Assembly (NCBI GenBank): GCA_003644405.1
Contig: QNCE01000042.1
Coordinates: 1 to 10,009 of the forward strand
Source of the DNA: Candidatus Omnitrophota bacterium
GTDB taxonomy: Bacteria; Omnitrophota; Gorgyraeia; Duberdicusellales; 4484-171
DNA: 10,009 bases
Reading direction: 5' to 3'
Part shown: positions 1 to 6,766 of the stretch, piece by piece
Numbering within the stretch: position 1 is the first letter of the stretch
Layout of the letters: every line of letters begins with the position of its first letter
Made by a program: the position numbers and the translations under genes
The notes under the pieces: model-generated
What the model saw: only the letters and a program-made list of their open reading frames with translations
The model's database searches: none
What the model was told of the DNA's origin: nothing

Positions 1-954
1 GATAGTATTTTAGCTACCAAAATCATAAAGGAAATGGGCATAGAGGTAGAAGCTATACACTTTTGGAGTTTATTTTCCCCTGCTACTTATCAGAGCACAG
101 TTAAAAAATTGTCATTTTTTACAGAGAAGCTAAGAGTTTTTCTCCATATAGAGGATATAACTCTTCAGCTTTTAGAAAAAGTAAAGAATCCTCGCTATGG
201 CTACGGGAGTTGTCTTAATCCTTGTATTGACTGTAAAATTTTAATGTTTAAGAAGGCAAAAGAGTATATGGAAAAAGTAGGGGCAAAATTTTTGATAAGT
301 GGAGAAGTGTTGGGAGAGCGTCCTTTCTCTCAGAGAAGAGAAGCTCTGGCGATAATAGAGAAAGAGGCTTTAGTAAAGGGGATAGTTTTACGACCTTTAT
401 CTGCGAAATTACTGGAAGCTACTGTTCCTGAAAAGGAAGGGTGGGTTAAGCGAGGGGAGCTTTTTGCCATAAAAGGAAGGAGTAGAAGACCCCAGATAGA
501 GTTAGCAAGAAAATTTAAGATTTACTCTTACCCTTCTCCTGGAGGAGGGTGTCTTCTCACTGACAAAAACTTTTCTAAAAAGTTGCAGGATTTACTTTCT
601 TACTCCCGAGATTTTGGAGTAAGAGAGGTATTTCTTCTCAAGATAGGAAGACATTTCCGCCTCTCGGATAGAGGAAAGTTAATTATCCCTCGCAACGATA
701 GAGAGGAACAAAAACTCTTAGAGAAGAAGGAAAAGACTGATACTTTATTTATTCCGTTAAATAATGGGAGAAAATGTTTAGGGACAGGTTCATTAGATGT
801 TGAGGATATAAAGTTAGCTAGCCAGATAGTTGCCTCTTATATCAAAGGAGGTTTTCATCCCAAGAGAGTAAAGGTTATTTCTTCATGGGGAGAAAAAGTA
901 TTAGAAGTCCCCCCTTTACCCTCTCAAGAGTTAGAGAATCGACGGCTAACATAG
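1..954 (+). CDS. PP-loop tRNA thiolation-type protein (MnmA/ThiI-like) with NFACT-R-like C-terminus, 5' partial
   Basis: The frame is open from the first base, so the start lies upstream; the ATG at 34 is internal. The first visible codons, Asp-Ser-Ile-Leu-Ala, fit the end of a PP-loop SGGxDS motif, followed by a helix and the strand IEVEAIHF, as in adenine-nucleotide alpha-hydrolases. Numbering from the first visible codon, a cysteine cluster follows (Cys71, Cys75, Cys78, in GSCLNPCIDC), reminiscent of the NPC-x-x-C region of MnmA. Then come ISGEVLGERPFSQ (about 99-111) and a GGGCLLTD motif with Cys184. Residues about 210-241 (LLKIGRHFRL, then IIPRND) resemble the NFACT-R/DUF814 RNA-binding domain. 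Such proteins are expected to activate a tRNA uridine with ATP and transfer sulfur to it in the cytoplasm. The exact modified position cannot be told. The family call is fairly firm; specific MnmA or ThiI identity is not supported. Confidence 0.75.
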   Translation, partial: DSILATKIIKEMGIEVEAIHFWSLFSPATYQSTVKKLSFFTEKLRVFLHIEDITLQLLEKVKNPRYGYGSCLNPCIDCKILMFKKAKEYMEKVGAKFLISGEVLGERPFSQRREALAIIEKEALVKGIVLRPLSAKLLEATVPEKEGWVKRGELFAIKGRSRRPQIELARKFKIYSYPSPGGGCLLTDKNFSKKLQDLLSYSRDFGVREVFLLKIGRHFRLSDRGKLIIPRNDREEQKLLEKKEKTDTLFIPLNNGRKCLGTGSLDVEDIKLASQIVASYIKGGFHPKRVKVISSWGEKVLEVPPLPSQELENRRLT

Positions 955-972
955 ATAAGTAGTATTTTTTTC

Positions 973-1001
973 TTGAGAACCCCGCAAATTAATGGTATTA
1001 T
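973..1001 (+). promoter_or_regulatory. Sigma-70-type promoter for the HD-GYP gene
   Basis: TTGAGA (973-978) lies 17 bases from TATTAT (996-1001), which is preceded by TGG and so also fits an extended -10. Transcription would start near 1008, giving a leader of about 20 bases before the ATG at 1028. It lies in the short spacer after the thiolation-type gene, so the HD-GYP gene probably has its own promoter. I see no terminator hairpin after the upstream gene, so read-through is also possible. Confidence 0.55.
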
Positions 1002-1027
1002 TTTATAATTGCTAGCAAGATAAGGAG

Positions 1028-2548
1028 ATGGGAGAAGGTAAAGTTTTAATCATCGATAATCAGATTGAGTTCTCACAAAAGCTAACTGCCTTTTTAAAAG
1101 AACAAGGTTATATTCCTTCCGTTTATCAAGAGATTAAAAAAGCCCTGGATGCCTTTCTTAAGGAAGAGTTTGATGTGGTAATGGTAGAGTTGGGTATGCC
1201 TCAAATGGATGGGATTGAGATTATAGAGGAGATTAAGAAGGTCGATCCAGAAAGTATAACTATTGCGATGATCACTCATCCGTCTCTGGAGACAGTGCAG
1301 AAAGCGATAAGAGCAGGTGCGTTCGATTACATTACTAAGCCTTTCAGTAAAGAGGAGATATCCCTCGTGATGAAGAGAGCATTTGCCTTTCGTAATTTAA
1401 GTGTAGGGAGAAAAAAGCTTATGGAGGAGTTAGAGAAACAGAATGTGAAGTTAGAGCAACAGATCAAAGAGAAGACGAAAGAGTTAGCTCTTATATACCA
1501 AGTAGATAGAGATATTTCCTCCACATTAAATTTAGAAGAAATTTTAGAGATCATTTTAGATAGACTCTGTGTAGTTTTGAATGTAGAGAGATGCTCTGTT
1601 CTTCTATTAGATGAGGGTAAGGGAGAGTTGTATATAAGAGCTGCCCGAGGTTTATCTGAAGATATTATAATTCAAACAAGGCTTAAAGTAGGTGAACCTA
1701 TATCTGGATGGGTGCTTAAACATAAAGAGCCTGTATTTGTAGAGGATATAGAAAAAGACCCTCGTTTTGCCCGAAGAAACCACGAAAGATATTATACGCA
1801 CTCTTTTATTAGTGTGCCTCTGATAGTGAAAGAAGGTGCTATCGGAGTGATAAATGTGAATAATAAGAAGACAAAGCAGCCTCTCACCAATGATGATTTT
1901 AGAATTGTAAAGGGAATAGCTAATAAGGCAGCCATCGCTGTAGAGAACGTCCGTCTCTATTCTACTTTAGAAGATAGTTACATTCGAACAGTCACTGCTC
2001 TTACTTCAGCAATTGACGCTAAGGATCATTATACTAAGAGCCATTCGGAACATGTTTCTCAGTATGCGGTGGCTATAGGGAGAGAGATGGGTTTATCAGA
2101 ACGTGAGATTGAGGAGATTCGTCAAGCTTGCCAACTTCACGATTTAGGAAAGATTGGGGTTCATGATTACATCCTTACTAAACCCGACAAACTTACTCCT
2201 GAAGAGTGGGAGGAGATAAAACAACATTCTTTAAAAAGTGCTGAGATACTAAAGCCTTTGATTTTCTTAGGGGAAGCCATTGATTTGATAAAGCAACATC
2301 ATGAAAGGTATGATGGAAAAGGTTACCCTTATGGTCTTAAAGGAGACCAGATAAAACTGGGAGCAAGAATAATAGCGGTAGCTGATAGTTTTGATGCTAT
2401 GACTACTGATAGACCTTATCGTCGAGCACGCACTAAAGAAGAAGCCATTGAGGAAATTAAAAAATGTAGTGGCACCCAGTTTGACCCTAAGGTTGTGGAA
2501 GCCTTCTTAAGGATAGTAGATAAACTCCCTCCTAAGCCTAAGAAATAG
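1028..2548 (+). CDS. REC-GAF-HD-GYP protein, probable c-di-GMP phosphodiesterase with a phosphoacceptor-less receiver
   Basis: The 506-residue soluble protein has a receiver domain (about 4-118), a charged coiled coil (about 125-155), a GAF domain (about 165-310) and an HD-GYP domain (about 318-500). The HD-GYP domain looks intact: His339, the HD pair His371-Asp372, the HHERYDGKGYP block (424-434) and Asp453 in the ADSFDAM segment. Members of this family hydrolyse cyclic di-GMP at a two- or three-metal site. The receiver is altered: the strand-3 Asp is Glu54 (VMVELGMPQMDG) and the usual acidic pair reads Asp10-Asn11, while Lys104-Pro105 is kept. Phosphorylation is therefore unlikely; Glu may mimic the phosphorylated state, and the GAF domain may be the real input. 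The ATG is fixed by an in-frame TAG at 1013, with no other start codon between. AAGGAG directly abuts it, an odd spacing. Domain calls are firm; activity is inferred. Confidence 0.92.
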   Translation: MGEGKVLIIDNQIEFSQKLTAFLKEQGYIPSVYQEIKKALDAFLKEEFDVVMVELGMPQMDGIEIIEEIKKVDPESITIAMITHPSLETVQKAIRAGAFDYITKPFSKEEISLVMKRAFAFRNLSVGRKKLMEELEKQNVKLEQQIKEKTKELALIYQVDRDISSTLNLEEILEIILDRLCVVLNVERCSVLLLDEGKGELYIRAARGLSEDIIIQTRLKVGEPISGWVLKHKEPVFVEDIEKDPRFARRNHERYYTHSFISVPLIVKEGAIGVINVNNKKTKQPLTNDDFRIVKGIANKAAIAVENVRLYSTLEDSYIRTVTALTSAIDAKDHYTKSHSEHVSQYAVAIGREMGLSEREIEEIRQACQLHDLGKIGVHDYILTKPDKLTPEEWEEIKQHSLKSAEILKPLIFLGEAIDLIKQHHERYDGKGYPYGLKGDQIKLGARIIAVADSFDAMTTDRPYRRARTKEEAIEEIKKCSGTQFDPKVVEAFLRIVDKLPPKPKK

Positions 2549-2553
2549 CTTGC

Positions 2554-2784
2554 TTACCATCCCCATAAAATAAATAGAATAAAAGAAATTACTATAATTA
2601 CTGCTATCCATACCTTCCACTTTGCTTTTGTCGGGGAAGGTAGGCTTTTTCCGCAGTAAAGGCAGATAATAGCGTTATAAGGAATGGGCTTTTTACAGTA
2701 AGGACACTTTTTAAGTTGTGAAAAGTCTAATTCTTCCTCTTCTTCTAATACTTCTTGGAAAGGAAAGTAATCCTCTTCTTTCAT
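2554..2784 (-). CDS. Small zinc-ribbon protein with a C-terminal membrane anchor
   Basis: The 76-residue protein has three parts. A strongly acidic N-terminus (about 1-22, with a Glu run at 14-18) is followed by a zinc ribbon with Cys27/Cys30 (CPYC) and Cys41/Cys44 (CLYC). A Lys-rich stretch then precedes one hydrophobic helix (about 58-75) ending in Trp-Gly-Trp. There is no N-terminal signal, so it should be tail-anchored, with the ribbon in the cytoplasm. Such short ribbon-plus-anchor proteins are common in bacteria and mostly uncharacterised; I do not recognise a specific function. The gene is convergent with the HD-GYP gene, with five bases between the stops. The start is fixed: an in-frame TAG sits immediately upstream and no other start codon occurs before the ribbon. 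No Shine-Dalgarno is visible, and the mapped promoter puts the transcript start at or next to the ATG. Confidence 0.8.
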   Translation of the reverse strand: MKEEDYFPFQEVLEEEEELDFSQLKKCPYCKKPIPYNAIICLYCGKSLPSPTKAKWKVWIAVIIVISFILFILWGW

Positions 2785-2792
2785 CTATAGGT

Positions 2793-2820
2793 AGTATACA
2801 ACTTTTTTTGTTTGTATCAA
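2793..2820 (-). promoter_or_regulatory. Sigma-70-type promoter for the zinc-ribbon gene (leaderless)
   Basis: On the minus strand TTGATA (2820-2815) is followed, after 16 bases, by TATACT (2798-2793). Only eight bases separate the -10 from the ATG at 2784, so the transcript should begin at or within a base or two of the start codon. This agrees with the lack of a ribosome binding site. Confidence 0.55.
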
Positions 2821-2826
2821 TAAGTA

Positions 2827-2854
2827 TTTACCTTTGAAGTATTTTTTATATAAT
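2827..2854 (+). promoter_or_regulatory. Promoter for the metallopeptidase/ATP-grasp unit
   Basis: TTTACC (2827-2832) lies 16 bases from a consensus TATAAT (2849-2854), 23 bases before the ATG at 2878. The -35 matches consensus at four of six bases. It stands back to back with the minus-strand promoter, with six bases between the two -35 elements. Confidence 0.5.
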
Positions 2855-2877
2855 TAGTTAAAGAGAAAAATTAATCT

Positions 2878-3906
2878 ATGAAAGAGAAAAAGCTCCTAGA
2901 TTTATCCACAATTTCAGAGGAAGAGCTTCTCAATTTAAAAATTTGCGAGCTTCCCCTAAAGATAGAGGGAACGTGGCTCCAGAGTTGTGTAGGAGAACTC
3001 TATCAGGAGTTAGAGAGAAAAGGAATAAAATTTAAGCCCCCCTGTTACCTAGCAGATGAGTGGCTTACTCCTGACGGGGAGCCGGTGATAGGCATCCCCT
3101 TTTTTTTAGCTCACCCTACACTTATGAAATTAGAGAAAAAGATGATGCTTGACGTAGAGGGAGGAACTAAGGGTTGGTGTATGAAGCTATTGCGTCACGA
3201 AAGTGGGCATGCTATAAACTATGCTTATAGGCTGTATCGGCGAAGAAAGTGGCAGAAAATTTTTGGAAAGTTTTCTAAAGCATACCTAGATACTTATCGC
3301 TTTCGTCCTTATAGTAAAAGTTTCGTAAGACACTTAGAGGATTATTATGCTCAGTATCATCCCGATGAAGATTTCGCAGAAACTTTTGCAGTTTGGCTTA
3401 CACCTGATTCTAACTGGCGGGAGACTTATAAGGGGTGGAAAGCGTTAGAGAAGTTAAACTATGTGGAGGAATTAATAGAGGAAATAAAAGAAAACCCTCC
3501 CCTTGTTAGGCGAGGAAGAAAGTACTGGCATATCAATTCTTTAAGGGTCACTCTTAAGAATTATTATAAGAAAAAAAGACTTTACTATGCGGAATATTTT
3601 CCTGATTTTCACGATGTAAATTTAAAGAAAATATTTACAGAAAAGAGCCTTCCTTCGCAAGAAGGATTATCTGCCAAGGATTTAATAAAGAAATATAGAA
3701 AGCAGATTCTAAGTAATGTTTCTGAATGGACTGGAGAAAAAAAGTATGTAATCGCTGACCTTTTAGATACGATAGAAAAAAGGTGCAAAAGTCTTAACCT
3801 TAATATAGTTGAGTCAGAAAGCTCAGCTCTTCTTAAATTTTCTACTTATATTACTACCCTCATTATGAATTATCGTTACACAGGGAGGTTTCAAAAGATA
3901 AAATGA
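2878..3906 (+). CDS. Putative zinc metallopeptidase (HExxH...E, Peptidase_Mx-like)
   Basis: The 342-residue protein has no signal peptide or membrane helix, so it should be cytoplasmic. The zinc site is readable: His107-Glu108-Ser109-Gly110-His111 is HExxH, within LLRHESGHAINYAY. Glu168 in DFAETFAVWL (after a Tyr-rich LEDYYAQYHPDED segment) is the likely third ligand, as in gluzincins. The overall pattern resembles the family often annotated as putative zinc-binding metallo-peptidase (I recall Pfam Peptidase_Mx). The C-terminal 130 residues are basic and rich in Tyr and Lys, and could bind a substrate or partner. Its stop overlaps the next gene's start as ATGA, so the two products are probably made together and act on related substrates, perhaps a peptide or peptidoglycan-like compound. 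The substrate is unknown. The ATG has only a weak purine-rich stretch upstream. An anti-sigma or structural role without catalysis cannot be excluded. Confidence 0.8.
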   Translation: MKEKKLLDLSTISEEELLNLKICELPLKIEGTWLQSCVGELYQELERKGIKFKPPCYLADEWLTPDGEPVIGIPFFLAHPTLMKLEKKMMLDVEGGTKGWCMKLLRHESGHAINYAYRLYRRRKWQKIFGKFSKAYLDTYRFRPYSKSFVRHLEDYYAQYHPDEDFAETFAVWLTPDSNWRETYKGWKALEKLNYVEELIEEIKENPPLVRRGRKYWHINSLRVTLKNYYKKKRLYYAEYFPDFHDVNLKKIFTEKSLPSQEGLSAKDLIKKYRKQILSNVSEWTGEKKYVIADLLDTIEKRCKSLNLNIVESESSALLKFSTYITTLIMNYRYTGRFQKIK

Positions 3907-4919
3907 AGAAAAAGTTAAAGGTTCTCTTGGTATTCGATACTCCTTATCATACTCCTCGGGATTATAACTTTGAGAAAGAGTTTAAAGAGCTTGATTGGGT
4001 AACAGAGAAAGACGTTTATTCTGCTCTTTTAGAGAATGGTTATGAGGTTACTCTCTTAGGGCTCTATAACGATATAAGTTTACTCTTTGAGGAAGTAAAA
4101 GAAAATAGACCCGAAGTAATTTTCAATCTTACTGAAGTATTTAAACAGAAAACTTATTTAGAAAAGAACATAGCTTGGATTTTAGAAATTTTGGGTATCC
4201 CTTATACTGGCACTACCCCAGCTAGCCTTCTTATCTGTAATAATAAAGCTTTAACTAAAAAGATACTAACTTTTCATAAAATTCGTGTTCCCAATTTCTA
4301 CACCTTCTATAAGCATCGTAAGGTCAAATTCATCCGAAAATTAAGACTCCCTCTTATTGTGAAACCTCTATATGAAGAAGCTTCACGGGGGATATCTCAA
4401 GCTTCGGTAGTAGATAGCGAAGAAGGATTAATTGAGCGAGTAAAATTTATCCATATCCACCTTAATATGGATGCTATTGCTGAAGAGTATATTGACGGAA
4501 GAGAGCTTTATGTGAGTGTCTTAGGTAACAAACGTATAAAAGTTTTCCCCTTTAGAGAGATGAAATTTGGAAAAATTCCTGAGGATGAACCTCGCATTGC
4601 TACTTATAAAGCTAAGTGGGATTATAAATATCGAGAAAGGTGGGAGATTAAGAATGTTTTTGCTGGTAGGTTACCTTTAGGATTGGATAAAAAAATTGTC
4701 GAAATCTGCAAACGTGCTTACCGGGCTCTTAATATGCAATGTTATGCTCGTTTCGATATAAGAGTTACTCCTAAAGGAGAAGTTTACATTATTGAGGCAA
4801 ATGCTAATCCTTGTTTGGGTAGAAGCGATGAGCTTGCTCAATCAGTAGAAAAAAGTGGCATTAGTTATAATAAGCTAATTCAAAAGATAATAAATCTTGC
4901 TCTAAGAAGGCCAGTTTAA
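3903..4919 (+). CDS. ATP-grasp ligase, D-alanine-D-alanine ligase superfamily
   Basis: The 338-residue soluble protein has the three-part ATP-grasp layout. The N-terminal domain contains the VIFNLTEVF segment (73-81), typical of D-Ala-D-Ala ligase relatives. The central domain starts near NNKALTKKIL (113-122) and includes Lys154 in LPLIVKP, a probable ATP-binding lysine, then a flexible loop (EEASRGIS, 158-165) and EEYIDGREL (194-202). The C-terminal domain carries the metal ligands Asp285 (ARFDIRV), Glu298 and Asn300 (IIEANANP). These enzymes join a carboxylate to an amine through an acyl phosphate. The true Ddl substrate residues are not evident, and the fusion-like pairing with a peptidase argues against a housekeeping Ddl. 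It overlaps the peptidase gene by four bases. A GGGAGG at 3883-3888 lies 14 bases from the ATG, rather far, so coupled re-initiation is likely. Superfamily call firm; substrate unknown. Confidence 0.85.
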   Translation: MKKKLKVLLVFDTPYHTPRDYNFEKEFKELDWVTEKDVYSALLENGYEVTLLGLYNDISLLFEEVKENRPEVIFNLTEVFKQKTYLEKNIAWILEILGIPYTGTTPASLLICNNKALTKKILTFHKIRVPNFYTFYKHRKVKFIRKLRLPLIVKPLYEEASRGISQASVVDSEEGLIERVKFIHIHLNMDAIAEEYIDGRELYVSVLGNKRIKVFPFREMKFGKIPEDEPRIATYKAKWDYKYRERWEIKNVFAGRLPLGLDKKIVEICKRAYRALNMQCYARFDIRVTPKGEVYIIEANANPCLGRSDELAQSVEKSGISYNKLIQKIINLALRRPV

Positions 4920-4946
4920 ATACTCTTTTTTTGTTCTTACGATTTA

Positions 4947-4955
4947 TGGTATAAT
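4947..4955 (+). promoter_or_regulatory. Extended -10 promoter for the signalling operon
   Basis: TGG followed by a consensus TATAAT (4950-4955) forms an extended -10 element. At the usual distance upstream there is only a T-run (about 4926-4932), so no good -35 is seen. Transcription would start near 4962, some 20 bases before the kinase ATG at 4982, which has an AGAAG-type weak ribosome binding site. Confidence 0.5.
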
Positions 4956-4981
4956 GGAATTAATTAAAGCTCAGAAGAAGT

Positions 4982-6391
4982 ATGTTTAGAGAATTTTTTA
5001 ATTTTCTTCCTGATATAGCTTACCTTAAAGATTGCAAAGGCAGATACTTATGGGTTAATAGGATTTTTTTAGAATTTTTCGGGAAAGAAGAGAAAGAGGT
5101 AATTGGTAAATTAGATAGTGAAGTTCTTCCCAAGGAGCTCGCTACTCAGTGGCAAGCTTCTGATAAGGAAGTCGTTTCTTTTAAGAAAACGATTATGAAA
5201 GAGGAATGTTTAGGAGAAATTATTTTTGAGACGGTGAGATTCTTGATTCCTCTAGGTGAAGAAGAAGTAGGAATTGCTGGGTACTCTCGGGATATAACCT
5301 TACGAAAGAAAACAGAGAATAGTTTAAAGGAGATTGAGGGAATTTACCGCACCATTACTGAAAATGTAAGCGATATAATCTGGAGTGCAGACCTAAAATT
5401 TAAAATTACTTACGTGAGTCCTTCTGTAGAACATATATTAGGATATAAGCCTGAGGAATTATTAGGAGAATCGGTAGAGAAGGTGCTTTCTCCTTACTCT
5501 TGGGAGCAGGTAAAAAAAGTATTAGAGGAAGAGCTTTTAAGAGAGAAAGAAGGAGTAGATAAAACTCGATCGAAAACATTGCAACTGGAGCATATTCATA
5601 AGAATGGGTCTTCTATAGAACTAGAAGTTAAGGCTACCTTTATTCGTGACCACCAAAAAATCCCGACAGGGATTTTAGGAGTGACTCGAGATATTACCCA
5701 GAGAAAGCAGATAGAGAAAACTCAGCGATTAGCTCAATTAGGAAAACTGATTGCTGACATTACTCATGAAGTAAATAATCCTCTTATGATTATTTCTGGT
5801 AGAGCTCAGCTTGCTCTTATGGAGGAGATAGAGAACGAAGAGGTAAAAAAGAGCCTTAAGATGATAGTAGATGAATGCCAGAGAGCTAAAGATATTATTC
5901 AGAGGGTGTTGGAGTATGCTCGACCGAGTAAAGGTGAGTTCAAAGCTACACCTATAGATAGAGTTATTGAGGATGTAATAGCTATTATAGAGCATCAATT
6001 TCAGTTAGCTAATATTTCTATTGAGAGAGATTATGCCCCAGACCTTCCTCAAGTTTATGTAGATGAGAAGCAGATTCAAGAAGTTCTGATGAATCTCTTA
6101 GTTAATGCTCGTGATGCTATGCCTGAGGGTGGGAAGATAAATATAAAAGTTTTTTGTGAAGGCGCCTTTTTAAGGATAGATATAAAAGACACGGGTATTG
6201 GAATGAGCAAAGAAGTTTTAGATAAAATATTTGAACCTTTCTTTTCTACAAAAGAAAAAGGGACAGGATTAGGTATTTCTATTTGTTATAATATAATAAA
6301 GGCTCACAAAGGAGAAATAAAGTTTAGAAGCGAACCTCAAAAAGGGACTATTGTAACCATTCTTTTACCTGTGTTGAAAAAAGATGGCTAA
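4982..6391 (+). CDS. Soluble PAS-PAS sensor histidine kinase
   Basis: The 469-residue protein has two PAS domains (about 3-108 and 118-238), a HisKA dimerisation helix and an HATPase domain. The first PAS has the YLKDCKGRYLWVNRIFL pattern of PAS_4/PAS_9 types; each PAS ends with a RDIT motif that leads into a linker helix. His262 (ADITHEVNNPLMI) is the phosphorylated histidine. ATP-binding boxes are complete: N box Asn371/Asn375, G1 DTGIG (403-407), F box FEPFFSTK (417-424), G2 GTGLG (427-431). There is no membrane helix, so it senses a cytoplasmic signal; the PAS ligand cannot be read from sequence. It heads a six-gene run on one strand and overlaps the following receiver gene by eight bases, making that receiver its most likely first partner. 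No odd residues or breaks are seen. Confidence 0.93.
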   Translation: MFREFFNFLPDIAYLKDCKGRYLWVNRIFLEFFGKEEKEVIGKLDSEVLPKELATQWQASDKEVVSFKKTIMKEECLGEIIFETVRFLIPLGEEEVGIAGYSRDITLRKKTENSLKEIEGIYRTITENVSDIIWSADLKFKITYVSPSVEHILGYKPEELLGESVEKVLSPYSWEQVKKVLEEELLREKEGVDKTRSKTLQLEHIHKNGSSIELEVKATFIRDHQKIPTGILGVTRDITQRKQIEKTQRLAQLGKLIADITHEVNNPLMIISGRAQLALMEEIENEEVKKSLKMIVDECQRAKDIIQRVLEYARPSKGEFKATPIDRVIEDVIAIIEHQFQLANISIERDYAPDLPQVYVDEKQIQEVLMNLLVNARDAMPEGGKINIKVFCEGAFLRIDIKDTGIGMSKEVLDKIFEPFFSTKEKGTGLGISICYNIIKAHKGEIKFRSEPQKGTIVTILLPVLKKDG

Positions 6392-6761
6392 AATTTTAGT
6401 TATTGACGACGAATATCAGATTTTAGATATTCTAGAGAGGTTTCTGGTTAAGATGGGATTTCAAGTTATTACCGCCTTGGGAGGAGAAGAAGGGATAAAA
6501 GCAATTGATTCCCAAGATGTGGACCTCATTATTCTAGATATGAAGATGCCTAAGGTAACAGGGATTGATGTATTAAAGGAATTAAGAAAGAAAGAAAAAA
6601 GGATGCCGGTTCTTATCCTAAGTGGCTCTTTAGGTATAGTAAGAGAGGTTGAACTTCTAAAAGAGTTAGGATATACTCAGGAGGATATTGTTACTAAACC
6701 TATAGACCTTTTTAGTCTCTTAGAAAGAGTTAGGAGTAAATTACCTCCAGATATTATTTAG
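6384..6761 (+). CDS. Single-domain response regulator (CheY-like receiver)
   Basis: The 125-residue protein is one receiver domain with a complete phosphorylation site: Asp8-Asp9, phosphoacceptor Asp52 (LIILDMKMP), Ser80 and Lys105-Pro106. The loop before the lysine is slightly long (LGYTQEDIVTKP). There is no output domain, so it must act by contact with another protein or as an intermediate in a relay. It overlaps the kinase gene by eight bases and has only a poor ribosome binding site, so it should be translated by coupling with the kinase, from which it probably receives phosphate. Confidence 0.93.
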   Translation: MAKILVIDDEYQILDILERFLVKMGFQVITALGGEEGIKAIDSQDVDLIILDMKMPKVTGIDVLKELRKKEKRMPVLILSGSLGIVREVELLKELGYTQEDIVTKPIDLFSLLERVRSKLPPDII

Positions 6762-6766
6762 CTTCT

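Noticed and set aside
34..36. ATG at 34 as the true start of the thiolation-type gene
   Set aside because: The frame is open to base 1 and the upstream codons encode the expected end of the PP-loop motif and the following helix, so the gene continues off the window.
2533..2556. Inverted repeat TAAGC...GCTTA between the convergent HD-GYP and zinc-ribbon genes as a shared terminator
   Set aside because: The stem is only five bases with a 14-base loop, lies mostly in coding sequence and has no T-run on either side.
3903..4919. Calling the ATP-grasp gene ddl (D-alanine-D-alanine ligase)
   Set aside because: Fold and metal ligands match the superfamily, but no substrate-specific residues or cell-wall neighbours support it, and the overlap with a peptidase-like gene points elsewhere.
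4920..4936. T-run after the ATP-grasp gene as a rho-independent terminator
   Set aside because: No GC-rich hairpin precedes the T-run; it more likely belongs to the AT-rich promoter region of the kinase operon.
5738..5998. Open frame on the minus strand opposite the PAS kinase, and similar minus-strand frames opposite 1094-1279, 1327-1554, 7216-7404, 7694-7954 and 9436-9633
   Set aside because: All lie entirely opposite well-supported conserved domains and their products have no recognisable motifs; they are chance frames in AT-rich coding sequence.
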